Source: Prevotellamassilia timonensis
GTDB taxonomy: Bacteria; Bacteroidota; Bacteroidia; Bacteroidales; Bacteroidaceae
Reading direction: 5' to 3'
Assembly: GCF_900106785.1 (NCBI RefSeq)
Contig: NZ_LT629845.1
Coordinates: forward strand, 984,483-1,048,482
DNA length: 64,000 nt
The notes under the pieces were generated by a model. The model was given only the letters and a program-made list of their open reading frames with translations. It had not been told where the DNA came from and searched no databases. The translations under genes and the position numbers were made by a program. This document shows positions 46,227 to 57,200 of the stretch, piece after piece; position 1 is the first letter of the stretch, and the number at the start of each line of letters is the position of its first letter.

Positions 46227-46808
46227 ATGAGGATTAACGAGATATTTTATTCATTACAAGGCGAGGGCTTCTTTACCGGAACGCCCGCTGTGTTCATACG
46301 CTTTTCGGGGTGCAACTTGAAGTGTCCTTTCTGTGACACGAACCATCAGCATGGACAAGAAATGAGTGAAGACGAGATAGCCGGCGAAGCTGCAAAATAC
46401 CCAGCCAAGCATGTCGTGATAACAGGCGGCGAACCCTCACTGCAACTCACAGCAAGCCTGATAGACAAATTGCACGAATGTGGCAAGTTCGTGGCAATCG
46501 AAACAAATGGTACGCACAACATTCCCGAAAACATTGACTGGATTACGTTATCGCCAAAGGACACTTTTGTGAACACGAACACAGCAAAAGTGATAATCAA
46601 ACATTGTAACGAATTAAAATTAGTGTACAACGGAATGCAACCTGCCCCCTACCCAACTGTACATTCCGATCACTATTTTTTACAACCTTGTGACACAGGA
46701 GACGACTTGCGTAACAAGCAACTAATTAAAGACACTATCGAATTTTGTAAAGCAAACCCCAAATGGCGTTTATCCCTTCAGATGCACAAAATTCTGGATA
46801 TCAGATAA
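46227..46808 (+). CDS. queE: 7-carboxy-7-deazaguanine synthase
   Basis: This 193-residue radical-SAM enzyme contracts carboxytetrahydropterin to 7-carboxy-7-deazaguanine in the queuosine pathway. The SAM/iron-sulfur motif is C29-x3-C33-x2-C36 (GCNLKCPFCDT), preceded by EIFYSLQGEGFFTG. GGEPSLQL near 70 is the SAM-binding segment. The ATG at 46227 was chosen because it starts the conserved MRINEIFYSLQGEG; an upstream ATG adds six residues. The downstream queC and queF genes are not in the window. Confidence 0.93.
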   Translation: MRINEIFYSLQGEGFFTGTPAVFIRFSGCNLKCPFCDTNHQHGQEMSEDEIAGEAAKYPAKHVVITGGEPSLQLTASLIDKLHECGKFVAIETNGTHNIPENIDWITLSPKDTFVNTNTAKVIIKHCNELKLVYNGMQPAPYPTVHSDHYFLQPCDTGDDLRNKQLIKDTIEFCKANPKWRLSLQMHKILDIR

Positions 46809-46837
46809 ATGTATTACGGGCAATGAATATCATATAA

Positions 46838-46880
46838 GGGTGGTTCTAATAATTCTGAAAACAGATTTTTAGAACCACCC
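46838..46880. repeat. 43-bp minimal family 2 element
   Basis: GGGTGGTTCTAATAATTCTG runs to TTTTTAGAACCACCC: the terminal repeats of family 2 with almost nothing between them. It lies 29 bp after the queE stop and just past the convergent BASS gene, so it may serve as a terminator. Confidence 0.75.
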
Positions 46881-46926
46881 ATAAAACGTCATATGCCATG
46901 AATTTGCCTCCCACAAGAAGCGAACT

Positions 46927-47913
46927 TTATTGTTTAACTGATTTACAATTCTTGCCGGTGGCTTGCTTGCGCAGTTGGTACGTATTGTACAAATTATGCC
47001 AAATGCTATAAAATCCGCCTGCAATGGAAGTTACGGGATTGAGAAACGTATACCCCAACCAAATGGCAAAGACTGTATTTTTTTGTCCTAAAGCCTGGCA
47101 ACTACTTACAGGGGTTTGATAATGTCGGCCTATCAAACGCCCTAAACCAAATTGTAAAGCACAACAAACTAATGACACCACAGCTATGGCAGAGAGCTCG
47201 CCAATCGAATGATTGGTATGTACTATGCTGCGCACCGTAACTGCTATGGCTATGCCTAAGGCCACAGCCCACAAATAAAAAGCAAGGTCATGGAACGATG
47301 TCAGCAACTTGTGCAAACGCGGCAAAAAGTGTCTTACAAGTTGCGCGGCTATGAGCGGACATATAAGTAGCGGGAACACCTTGGCCATTATCTGCCAAAA
47401 ATACTGCAAAAAGCCCAAATCTGATGAATGATGGTTGATTAAAGGCACGAAAATTGGCACAACTAAGGCTACCATGAGATTGATTAGCAATGTATACATG
47501 GTTATGTCTGCCCCATCACCCTTCAGTTTCAAAGTAACAACCGATGCCGAAGTAGCCGTCGGGCATATCAAACACAATGCTGCTGCTTCGAGCACGACAC
47601 CACATTTGATGTGCGGGAATAAATAAAGCGACAAACATATTGCAGCGAAACTGGCTATTTGTATGAGCAACAACCACAGATGCGACATTTTGGGACGCAA
47701 ATCGCACACATCAATTTTACAAAACGATAAGAATAACATTGAAAATATCAGCAGCGGTTGCACTATTGATACAACCGGCATAGCATAAGGTTTTGTAAAC
47801 TGAAGATAAGGACAATTTGAATAGGCGAAATAAGCCAAAGCTCCTACCGTGATAGCCACGGGCAAAGTCCAATTTTTCAAAAAACGTACCACTGCATTCA
47901 TACCTTCGTACAT
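46927..47913 (-). CDS. bile acid:sodium symporter family (BASS) transporter
   Basis: A 328-residue membrane protein with about ten helices. Segments such as CLICPTATSASVVTLKLKGDGADITMYTLLINLMVALVVPIFVPLI match the crossover region of BASS transporters. A second GQKNTVFAIWLGYTFLNP segment lies near 280. The family moves bile acids, pantoate or other organic anions with sodium. The substrate cannot be told. It has a Lys-rich C-terminal tail. Confidence 0.78.
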   Translation of the reverse strand: MYEGMNAVVRFLKNWTLPVAITVGALAYFAYSNCPYLQFTKPYAMPVVSIVQPLLIFSMLFLSFCKIDVCDLRPKMSHLWLLLIQIASFAAICLSLYLFPHIKCGVVLEAAALCLICPTATSASVVTLKLKGDGADITMYTLLINLMVALVVPIFVPLINHHSSDLGFLQYFWQIMAKVFPLLICPLIAAQLVRHFLPRLHKLLTSFHDLAFYLWAVALGIAIAVTVRSIVHTNHSIGELSAIAVVSLVCCALQFGLGRLIGRHYQTPVSSCQALGQKNTVFAIWLGYTFLNPVTSIAGGFYSIWHNLYNTYQLRKQATGKNCKSVKQ

Positions 47914-47924
47914 TTTATATATTT

Positions 47925-47960
47925 ACGGGTGCACTCTCAACAACGGGTGCACTCTCAACA
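47925..47960. repeat. 18-bp direct duplication
   Basis: ACGGGTGCACTCTCAACA occurs twice in tandem between recG and the BASS gene. It is probably a simple slippage product. Confidence 0.8.
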
Positions 47961-47978
47961 AAAAGCCACAGAAACTAT

Positions 47979-50078
47979 TTATGATATGGCTGAGAAGTTG
48001 ATTTGCGTCTTTTTTAACCGTGCCAACTGTGCCCATACCACCTCATTTTGTGGCAAATTATGATGAGGGTCACCTACCAGCACTTGCGAGGCAGCCTCAC
48101 GTGCTACCTCAAGCAACTCTTGATCTTTGACAATGTTGGCTATTTTAAGGTCAAAAGGCATTCCACTCTGCGCCGTTCCTTCGATATCACCAGGACCACG
48201 CAATTTCATGTCTTCCTCTGCTATCACAAAGCCATCTGTACTGTCAACCATCACACGCATACGGCGACTTGATGTATCACTAAGGTTGTCCTTGGTCATC
48301 AGTATACAGTACGATTGTTCTGCGCCACGACCAACACGGCCACGTAATTGGTGCAGCTGAGCCAGACCGAACCGTTCAGCATTTTCAATAACCATGACAG
48401 AAGCATTGGGCACATTCACCCCAACCTCGATAACCGTTGTCGACACCAATATGTGGATATCGCCTTTTTTGAACGCCCTCATCACATTCTCCTTGTCAAC
48501 AGGTTTCATCTTGCCATGAACTATGCCAACCTTGTAGTCTCTGAACACATCTACCAGTTGGTTATAACCTGTTTCGGCATCGCGTAAATCGAGCTTTTCG
48601 TTTTCTTTTATTAAGGGATACACCACATAGACTTGCCGTCCTAACTGCAACTGATAACGAATGCCCTGATACAATTTACCACGGTCGGTTTGCCTGTAAT
48701 GCACCGTTTGCACGGGTTTACGACCGGGAGGCAATTCGTCTATCACGCTCACGTCCAAATCTCCATATACGGTCATGGCCAATGTACGCGGAATGGGAGT
48801 GGCGGTCATTACCAATATATGGGGCGGCCGTACATTTTTCCCCCACAATTTGGCACGTTGTTTCACACCAAAACGGTGCTGCTCATCAATTACAACAAAG
48901 CCCAAATTAAGAAACGACACCGATGGTTCAATTAGTGCATGCGTACCTACAAGTATTTTGACACTACCATCAGCCACACCATCGAGTACTGCCTTACGGC
49001 GCTTGCCCTTTACATCACCTGTCAACAAATCAACTTTGATTGGCAATTCACCAATTTGTTCTACTATTGACTGATAATGCTGTTCTGCAAGGATTTCTGT
49101 AGGTGCCATTATGCAAGCCTGAAAGCCATTGTCGAGTGCTAAAAGGCAGCACAACAATGCCACCATGGTTTTACCACTGCCAACATCGCCTTGCAACAGT
49201 CTGTTCATTTGGCTACCTGTAGCCACGTCCTTACGTACTTCCTTTACCACACGCTTTTGCGCATTCGTAAGTTCGAAAGGCAAACGCTCATTATAAAAGC
49301 GCATAAAGTAGTCGCCAACCTTGCTAAAGACGAACCCGTCATAATGCAACTTGCGATTTTGCGTATACTGCAAAATGTCGAGTTGCAAGTAAAAGAGTTC
49401 CTCAAACTTCAGGCGTCGGCTTGCCTCTGGCAATTCATTTGCACACCGCGGACGATGCACCTTGTGTATGGCCTCGTCCACCCCCATCAAATGATATTCG
49501 GATATCATGTATTGAGGGAGCGTCTCTGCAAGAGGCTTGCCATGAAGCATGTCAAAAGCGCGGCCTACGAGTTCACCCATCGTACGTGAACTAAAGCCTT
49601 GACGCTTCATACGCTCTGATGTGTGATAGTGAGGCTGCATGGTCAGAGGCTGCGACTCTGTTGTCTGTGCGTCCTCCAATTCGGGGTGAGCGATACTAAT
49701 TCTGCCATTAAAGCTCGTGGGCTTGCCTAATAACACATAGGTATGGTTGAAGGCAAGTTTCTTTTCAAGCGTTTTGATGCAATTGAACCACACAAGCTCC
49801 ACATAGCCCGTACCGTCCGAAAACAGAGCAACGAGCCTCTCACGCCGCCCTGTTCCTTCGATATTTTTTGACACAATTTGGCCACGTAGCAGTACATAAG
49901 GCATGCCATCTGTCAAATTCTTTATTTGATGAATGACACTACGGTCTATATACTTGTAGGGAAAGTTGTACAACAAGTCACGAAGGGTGAAGATATTCAA
50001 ATCCTCACCCAACGTCTTTGCCCTTAAGGGTCCAACACCCTTCAAGTATTTAATATCTGTCTGCAGCGGATCAAACAT
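47979..50078 (-). CDS. recG: ATP-dependent DNA helicase RecG
   Basis: This 699-residue superfamily 2 helicase remodels stalled replication forks and branched DNA. It has an N-terminal wedge/OB domain (about 1-260), then Walker A GDVGSGKT near 295, DEQHRFG near 400, MTATPIPRTLA near 420, and the TRG-type C-terminal motifs QLRGRVGRG and GFVIAEEDMKLRGPGDIEGTAQSG. Length is standard. It is upstream of the BASS gene and downstream of the DJ-1 family gene on the same strand. Confidence 0.96.
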   Translation of the reverse strand: MFDPLQTDIKYLKGVGPLRAKTLGEDLNIFTLRDLLYNFPYKYIDRSVIHQIKNLTDGMPYVLLRGQIVSKNIEGTGRRERLVALFSDGTGYVELVWFNCIKTLEKKLAFNHTYVLLGKPTSFNGRISIAHPELEDAQTTESQPLTMQPHYHTSERMKRQGFSSRTMGELVGRAFDMLHGKPLAETLPQYMISEYHLMGVDEAIHKVHRPRCANELPEASRRLKFEELFYLQLDILQYTQNRKLHYDGFVFSKVGDYFMRFYNERLPFELTNAQKRVVKEVRKDVATGSQMNRLLQGDVGSGKTMVALLCCLLALDNGFQACIMAPTEILAEQHYQSIVEQIGELPIKVDLLTGDVKGKRRKAVLDGVADGSVKILVGTHALIEPSVSFLNLGFVVIDEQHRFGVKQRAKLWGKNVRPPHILVMTATPIPRTLAMTVYGDLDVSVIDELPPGRKPVQTVHYRQTDRGKLYQGIRYQLQLGRQVYVVYPLIKENEKLDLRDAETGYNQLVDVFRDYKVGIVHGKMKPVDKENVMRAFKKGDIHILVSTTVIEVGVNVPNASVMVIENAERFGLAQLHQLRGRVGRGAEQSYCILMTKDNLSDTSSRRMRVMVDSTDGFVIAEEDMKLRGPGDIEGTAQSGMPFDLKIANIVKDQELLEVAREAASQVLVGDPHHNLPQNEVVWAQLARLKKTQINFSAIS

Positions 50079-50094
50079 GTGTGTTTATCATCAA

Positions 50095-50679
50095 TCAGAA
50101 CCGAAGCACCTGCTCTTGCGACTTGTCATATCCCTCAAACAGCATATCGCTTTCAATCTGCTCTACTATCGTTGGATTTGACACAAGCCGACGTGCTATG
50201 GCACAAGCAAACAAACGCGTGGCTGCAGGGCCGGCTGCAGTGATTACATTGTCGTGCTCTATCACATAAGCCTCTCTATGACAAATTGCGCCTTCGATAT
50301 GCTCCTCCATGCCTGGATATATGGTAGCGTGCTTTCCTTTCAACACGCCCGCTGTGCCCAGTACCATCGGTGCTGCACAAATGGCCGCAATAATAGTACC
50401 CTCATGACACTGCTGACTAATAGCCAAGCGCAACACCGCATTTTTATTCATCGTTTCAGCGCCCTTCAAGCCACCTGGCAATATTAGCGCATCACAATGT
50501 ATCAAGTGATTTTTTCGGAACAAACTATCAGCCTTAACTATCACGCCACGTGCGCTCACAACCACACGTTTGCCAGTTATACTCAAGGTCTGCACCTGCA
50601 AACCGCAGCGACGCAAAATGTCAATAGTGCCTATGGCCTCCATTTCCTCAAAGCCATCAGCAAGAATAAGGTAAATCAT
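50095..50679 (-). CDS. DJ-1/PfpI family protein
   Basis: This 194-residue class I glutamine amidotransferase-like protein of the DJ-1/YajL group has the nucleophile Cys101 in AAICAAPMVLG and a conserved Glu11 in ADGFEEMEA. Proposed roles are deglycase, chaperone or thiamine-salvage-related activities, and none is settled for this branch. It lies 16 bp upstream of recG, so the two may be co-transcribed. Confidence 0.88.
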   Translation of the reverse strand: MIYLILADGFEEMEAIGTIDILRRCGLQVQTLSITGKRVVVSARGVIVKADSLFRKNHLIHCDALILPGGLKGAETMNKNAVLRLAISQQCHEGTIIAAICAAPMVLGTAGVLKGKHATIYPGMEEHIEGAICHREAYVIEHDNVITAAGPAATRLFACAIARRLVSNPTIVEQIESDMLFEGYDKSQEQVLRF

Positions 50680-50822
50680 TTTGTAATTTTATGTTCAACA
50701 CCGTTGGAACGCAGCCTTAGCAGCATTCACAACTTCTGATATTTAATATTTATAGCAAGCTTTTATGACTTGCCGAAAGCAACCGCTTAGCTTATATTTT
50801 TATCAACCATTCAACTTGCAGG

Positions 50823-51536
50823 TCATTTCAAGCAAGCCAAATATTCACTTATCGTTTCACGCAAGCCCAAATACAAGGCATCACAAATCAAGGCATGCCC
50901 TATACTCACCTCATCAACCCATGGTATCTGCTGGTGAAAGTAGGCAAGGTTTTGCAAACTCAAGTCGTGTCCGGCATTCAAGCCCAGCCCTATTTCACGG
51001 CAATGAATAGCTGTCTGTACAAAAGGGGCTATTGCTTCCTCCCTATTGGCTGCATAATTGGCCGCATAAGGTTCTGTATACAACTCCACACGGTCAGCAC
51101 CGACTTTTTTTGCATAATCTGCCAGCACTGGTTGTGCATCTATGAAGATGCTCACCCTGATGCCCGCAGCCTTAAACCGTCCTACCACATCGCGCAAAAA
51201 AACCTCATGCTTTATCGTATTCCAACCATGATTTGAGGTAAGTTGGTCTGGCGCGTCCGGCACAAGTGTCACCTGGTCGGGTTTTGCCTTTAACACCAAA
51301 GAGCAAAAATCATCACTCGGATTACCCTCTATATTAAACTCAGTGGACAATCTTGGGCGTAAGTCAAACACGTCTTGATGACGTATATGCCGCTCATCAG
51401 GACGGGGATGCACGGTTATGCCTTGAGCACCAAATTTTTCACAGTCCAGCGCCACACGCACAACATCAGGATTATTTCCGCCACGCGCATTGCGGAGCGT
51501 GGCCACTTTATTGATATTTACACTTAACTTTGTCAT
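50823..51536 (-). CDS. pdxJ: pyridoxine 5'-phosphate synthase
   Basis: This 237-residue TIM-barrel enzyme makes pyridoxine 5'-phosphate from deoxyxylulose phosphate and 1-amino-acetone phosphate. [16 protein letters not shown] at 4-19, [13 protein letters not shown] near 39 and [10 protein letters not shown] near 190 are the family motifs. The adjacent NAD kinase gene is divergent. The leader holds a TACTTTTG -7 candidate at 51609-51602 on the minus strand. Confidence 0.94.
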   Translation of the reverse strand: MTKLSVNINKVATLRNARGGNNPDVVRVALDCEKFGAQGITVHPRPDERHIRHQDVFDLRPRLSTEFNIEGNPSDDFCSLVLKAKPDQVTLVPDAPDQLTSNHGWNTIKHEVFLRDVVGRFKAAGIRVSIFIDAQPVLADYAKKVGADRVELYTEPYAANYAANREEAIAPFVQTAIHCREIGLGLNAGHDLSLQNLAYFHQQIPWVDEVSIGHALICDALYLGLRETISEYLACLK

Positions 51537-51690
51537 GGTTACTATTCGTTATATCCAACGAAAAACGTAAATTTGCGCTTGTTAGTTTTTGCTTTGAATT
51601 ACAAAAGTACTGTTTTTTTGCCTTTCAAGCGGCATCGCAATACTAACATTTAATAGAATTAGACGAACAATTAAGATATTTTATCCATAT

Positions 51691-52581
51691 ATGAAGTACT
51701 CTCATCTTAAAATAGCTATTTTCGGCAACATATTCCAAACCAAAAAGAACCAATATGTGACAGCTATCTTAAAGAAATTGCAGAGTCTTGATGTACACAT
51801 TTCTGTTGAAGAACAATTTGCCCTATTTCTACGCGACAAACTTGGAATAGACCTTGCACAGACCGAAATTTTCAGCAACTGCGAGCTATGCGATGCAGAC
51901 GCAGCCATATCTATTGGCGGAGATGGGACATTTCTCGGTACCGCCTCTATGATTGGCACACGCGGCATACCCATTTTAGGTGTAAACACCGGACGGCTCG
52001 GTTTCCTTGCCGATGTCTCGCCAAATGCTATTGACGAATCGCTCGAAGCATTGTGCCAAGGTGATTACGTGGTGGAAAATCGCAAAGCTCTGGCCGTACT
52101 TAAAAACGGAGAGCTCTCAAACTTTTACCCCTACGCCCTAAACGAGGTAGCCGTACTTAAACACGACAATTCATCGTTAATCGAAATCAGCACATACGTC
52201 AACGGCCATTTTCTGACCAACTATTTGGCTGACGGCCTGATTGTTGCTACCCCCACAGGGTCAACAGGCTATTCACTGAGTGTGGGCGGTCCTATATTGG
52301 TACCACAGTCGGGCACATTCTGCATAGCCCCAATTGCCCCACACAGTCTGTCGGTACGCCCCGTTGTGGTGCGCGATGATGTTGAAATCAGACTTGAAGT
52401 GTGCAGCCGTACCAAGAATTTTCTCTTGGCATGCGACGGTCAAAGCGAGAGTCTGCCACACAGCACCATCATTAGTATACACCGTGCGCCACATACCATT
52501 AACGTTGTCAAAATCAAGCACAAGCACTTTTTCGAAACGCTACGAGACAAACTCATGTGGGGAGCGGACCAACGCAATTAA
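51691..52581 (+). CDS. nadK: NAD kinase
   Basis: This 296-residue enzyme phosphorylates NAD to NADP. The nucleotide-binding motif GGDGTFLGTASM starts at G76, followed by NTGRLGFLADV near 98 and TPTGSTGYSLSVGGPI near 190. It is first of a plus-strand run with an ABC exporter and TamB. The ABC gene begins 52 bp downstream. Confidence 0.94.
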   Translation: MKYSHLKIAIFGNIFQTKKNQYVTAILKKLQSLDVHISVEEQFALFLRDKLGIDLAQTEIFSNCELCDADAAISIGGDGTFLGTASMIGTRGIPILGVNTGRLGFLADVSPNAIDESLEALCQGDYVVENRKALAVLKNGELSNFYPYALNEVAVLKHDNSSLIEISTYVNGHFLTNYLADGLIVATPTGSTGYSLSVGGPILVPQSGTFCIAPIAPHSLSVRPVVVRDDVEIRLEVCSRTKNFLLACDGQSESLPHSTIISIHRAPHTINVVKIKHKHFFETLRDKLMWGADQRN

Positions 52582-52633
52582 ATAGACAGGCGAAACGCAA
52601 AGCAACCCCCACAAGCACACACATATAGCCAGC

Positions 52634-54271
52634 ATGACACGCCCCATACCACACATCATACGCTACTTGCTCACACAGCTTAAAGGATATAAATTGCAAG
52701 CGACACTCAACACTATAGTTGGCGTGCTGCTCGTTTTCCTTGACCTTGCATTCGTGTGGGCCACAAAATTGGCAGTTGACGCAGCTACACATCAAACACA
52801 AGCATGCACACTTAACCAGGCATTAGTGCTTATTGGTACTATCATGCTACTACGCATACTGACAAGCCTTTCGTCACGCTGGATCAGCGCTATACTGGGA
52901 GTAAAAGCCCAAAACCGCATGCGCCAACACATATTTACCAAATTGTTGCAAGGGCAATGGGCCACGCTCAAAACATTTCACACAGGCAACCTTACAAACA
53001 GATTGGAGCGCGACGTCAACGACGTGGTAAGTTTTGCCACTGAGAGCATACCTTCGTTTATCACCACATTCACTCAATTTGTCGGCGCATTTTTCTTTCT
53101 ATTCTTTATGGATAGCACACTCGCTATCATTATCGTATGCGTAGTGCCATTCTTCATCATCAGTAGCAAACTCTATTTCAAAAGAATGCGCAACCTTACT
53201 CACGAGGCTCGCAACGAGGAAAGCTGCATTCAATCTATACTTCAAGAAACGCTACAACATGTATTGATTGTCAAGACATTACAACGTGTCGACTTTTTCA
53301 CAACAAAACTTTCGTCACAACAATCACGCCTGCACGCAACAATACTCAAACGTACCAAACTTTCAACCATTTCATCAAGTCTGCTCAACCTGGGTTTTGC
53401 CACCGGTTACTTTGTCACATTCGCATGGGGCGCAACAAACTTGTCAAAAGGGCTCATAACCTATGGCGCCATGCTTGCCTTCATACAATTAGTTGGACAG
53501 ATACAAGGCCCCGTACGCAATCTTTCAAAATTCATTCCTGTATTCATCGCCTCGTTCACCGCGGCAGAGAGATTGATGGAATTAGAAGAACTGCCCCAAG
53601 AAGAGCAGTGTCCGCCACTCAAGCTGACACCACCACTGCAACTGAACCTAACTGATGTAAAATTTCAATACACGCACAAATCGCGACTGATATTCAATCA
53701 TTTTAATTACAAATTTCCCGCGGGCAGCGTCACTGCCATCGTGGGAGAAACTGGAGCAGGCAAGACAACACTAATTCGCTTGTTACTCTCACTCGTTACA
53801 CCCATCGAGGGCAACATTGTCATCACCGACTCACAAGGGAACAACTACCCTATGATGCCCCACATGCGTACAAATTTTGCGTACGTGCCGCAAGGCAACA
53901 CACTCTTTTCCGGAACCATTCGCAGTAACTTGCTACAAGGCAACCCCTCAGCCACCGACGAGGGACTGAAGCAAGCACTGCACATTGCTGCAGCCGACTT
54001 CGTGTTCAAAAAAGCTGACGGACTCGACACCATCTGTGGTGAAACTGGCGACGGCCTCTCCGAAGGCCAGGCCCAACGCATTGCAATTGCCCGAGCATTG
54101 CTGTCCGATGGCAATATATTCATCTTTGACGAAGCCACTTCATCACTCGACCCCACCACCGAGGAGATTGTGCTGCAACGCATCATCACGCACTACCCAC
54201 ACCGCACATTGATTTTCATCACACACCGGCCACAAGTGCTCAAGTATGCCACTCAAAAATTAGAGTTGTAA
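52634..54271 (+). CDS. ABC transporter, fused permease and ATPase
   Basis: A 545-residue half-transporter of the exporter type (MsbA/lipid A or drug exporter-like). Six membrane helices span about 15-300. The ATPase domain has Walker A VGETGAGKT near 375, signature LSEGQAQRIAIA near 475 and Walker B IFIFDEATSSLD near 495. Substrate unknown. In this context (next to TamB) a lipid substrate is possible but not shown. The signature has E in place of the usual G in LSGGQ. Confidence 0.88.
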   Translation: MTRPIPHIIRYLLTQLKGYKLQATLNTIVGVLLVFLDLAFVWATKLAVDAATHQTQACTLNQALVLIGTIMLLRILTSLSSRWISAILGVKAQNRMRQHIFTKLLQGQWATLKTFHTGNLTNRLERDVNDVVSFATESIPSFITTFTQFVGAFFFLFFMDSTLAIIIVCVVPFFIISSKLYFKRMRNLTHEARNEESCIQSILQETLQHVLIVKTLQRVDFFTTKLSSQQSRLHATILKRTKLSTISSSLLNLGFATGYFVTFAWGATNLSKGLITYGAMLAFIQLVGQIQGPVRNLSKFIPVFIASFTAAERLMELEELPQEEQCPPLKLTPPLQLNLTDVKFQYTHKSRLIFNHFNYKFPAGSVTAIVGETGAGKTTLIRLLLSLVTPIEGNIVITDSQGNNYPMMPHMRTNFAYVPQGNTLFSGTIRSNLLQGNPSATDEGLKQALHIAAADFVFKKADGLDTICGETGDGLSEGQAQRIAIARALLSDGNIFIFDEATSSLDPTTEEIVLQRIITHYPHRTLIFITHRPQVLKYATQKLEL

Positions 54272-54288
54272 TAACACCACCCACCACT

Positions 54289-57200
54289 TTGAAGTCCTTA
54301 AAAATTCGCAACATATTACGCACGCTCGTATGCACCATTCTTGGCGCATACATTTTGTTGTTGGGCATACTTAACTATGCTCCAACCAACAAAATGTTGT
54401 CCAACTATGTTGCACAAGAGCTAAGTCATAAGATAGGCAGCAAGGTAAGCATTGATAATATACAAATAGGGCTATTCAATCGCTTAATAATCAACAATAT
54501 TTGCATAAGCGACAGACAACACGAAATATTATTGAAAGCCCACCTCGCTACCACAAAAATAGAATTGCGTTCCCTCTTCAAGCAACAACTGTCACTGCGC
54601 ACGGTGTCGTTGCTTGATGCCGATGTCAACCTTTACCAACAAAAAGCTGACAGCGCAGCAAACTACCAATTTCTGATAGATGCCTTTGCAAGCAAAGACC
54701 ACAAACCAAAATCGGGCATCAACCTGCGTATCAACTCCATTATTCTACGCCGTGTCAACATTCGTTACGACAAGCGTTTCTTACCACATACTCCCCACAA
54801 GTTCAACCCCTCGCATATAGGTCTGGCTGACATCAACGCCAACATCAGCCTCAAGAATATTACTACCAAGCAACTTGACCTGCGTGTACGTGCGCTATCG
54901 TTTAAGGAGCAATCAGGTTTATGTCTGAACGATATGCACTTCAAATTCTCAGCAACCCCTACTGCCGCCGACATCGAAGATTTCAGCCTCGATATGCCCC
55001 ATACACACATACGCCAGGGTTCACTCCTGGCAACCTACAACATTCAACGTGGCATAGACCAACTCCCCCACACATTGCGCATAGGCGCGACACTCAACAA
55101 AATACAAGTTTCGACCGCTGACATTCGACCGCTGTTAGGCAACACGCCAAAAGGCAAAGACCTTACTCTGCGCATTTCTACAACATTACTGCTAACTCCT
55201 GGCAAGTTGCAGCTCAACCAACTTACCATCACAGACAAGCAACATGACAGCCGTTTGAAAGCTGATATCACGTTGAAATATGCTCCCAAACGTGTACAAG
55301 AACTTTACCTCACGCTCAGCCAATGCCACGTGAGCAAAGCACTTACATCCAATCTGCTGTCGTGGGTTAAGCTTGACAACAAAAGTCAAAACATCATAAA
55401 GGCGGTCGGAGACATTGACATTAAAGGGAATGCAGCATACCAGGCAGGTGGAACAACTCAAACAACCCTTGACGTGCAAACTGCCATTGGGCATCTTACA
55501 GCCAGCGCAAGCATCAAAGGACAACATGCCAGTTCCCACATCAACGTCAAATCATTCGCTCTCGACAAGTTGCTCGCCAACAAGTCGCTGCCGACGCAAA
55601 TAGATGCAATGGCCGACATACGAGCCACCATTGTTGCAAACAAGCGTCTTGAGAGCGTTAGCATAAAGCTACAAGCACCGGCATTTACGTGGAACAATTA
55701 TAAATTCCGCAACATAGAAATCGAAGCAGACCACACACCACGAACCACCCAATTCGACATAAACAGTAACGACCCCAACGCAAAATTCAATGCCTTAGCC
55801 AAGCTTTCGTTGGTTGGCAAGCAAATTGTTGGTGGCAACGCTGATATAAACATACAAAACCTTCACCTTGCCAATCTTGGCCTCAAAAGTACCCCTTTGC
55901 ACCAAGCCCAAGTCAGCGCACACATCAAAGCCGACCTGGATAAATGGCAAAAAGGGGCACTGCCACATGGCACGCTGCAGATTAACAACCTCGACATACA
56001 AAATGGGCCACGAGGCAACTACAGCCTCAACCAATTTAATGCTTCCATCACTTCCGACAACACTAATCGGCAAACTCTGAAAATACAAAGCGATTTTGCC
56101 GACGCTTACATTGAAGGTAACATGTCATTAGAGCGCATCAAACAAAGTGTGACCGATGTGCTCAACCGCAGTTTGCCCGGCCTTGTCGACAAAGCACAAC
56201 CATACCCGCCCCTCACCCCACACGATCAATGGCTAATCAACGCCAAGCTTAAAGATGCCGAAGCACTCTACAAATTGGCAAATATAAAATTTACTACAGA
56301 CGGCCCACTACACATTCATGGCACCTTTGCCCCCATGGGCCGTACATCTATTGTAGCCTTCACCAACCAGTTAAACGTATCCTCGCAAGCGTTCATACGT
56401 CCAAGCATCTATCTGTCGGGCCAAGGCCAAGACTATCATTGCCTAATTCAGACACAAAAAGCCATTGCCAATAGCAACTACCGTATTGCAGCCAATCTCA
56501 CGACCCGTCATGGCGCGCTACACACACAGCTAAGTTGGAGCAACCAAGAGGACAAGGACCAATACTACGGATCAGTTGAAAGCACTACCGAATTTGTGCC
56601 TTCACGTAATGGCGTGAACCTGAACATGGATATCAGTCCCACGCAATTCGCCCTGTCCGACACAATTTGGCATATTGCTTCCGGACATCTGTCATACATC
56701 AACAAGCGCCTTGCCATGTCAGGCATACAACTCAGCCACGCCAGCCAATCACTCACGATTGATGGCATGATAGCCCCCGGCCAGAGCGACTCAATTGTAG
56801 CCAGCCTCAACGGCATTGACATTGACTACATACTCAATCTCATAAATTTTGACGCTGTATCGTTTGGCGGCAGAGCTACCGGGCAGGCCATCTTCACACA
56901 AAAGGAACACCAACCCCAATTCCATGCCAATCTGACCATTCCCCATTTCACGTTCAACAACGGGCTTATGGGGTATGCCAACATACATGCCAATTGGAAC
57001 AAGGGGGAAAACCGCATCAACATCGATGCAGACATGAAACTGCCCCACACCCCCAACTATGGCACACAAGTGCATGGCTACGTATCGCTGGCCGAAAAAG
57101 GGCTCAGCCTGAACATAACCCCCCATCACACCGATTTGGCATTTCTCAACCGCTACATAGACGGCATCTTTGGCGATTTCAAAGGCGACGCCACAGGCCA

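Noticed and set aside
47925-47960. regulatory iterons before recG
   Set aside because: It lies at the 3' side of recG and is a single 18-bp duplication; simple slippage explains it.
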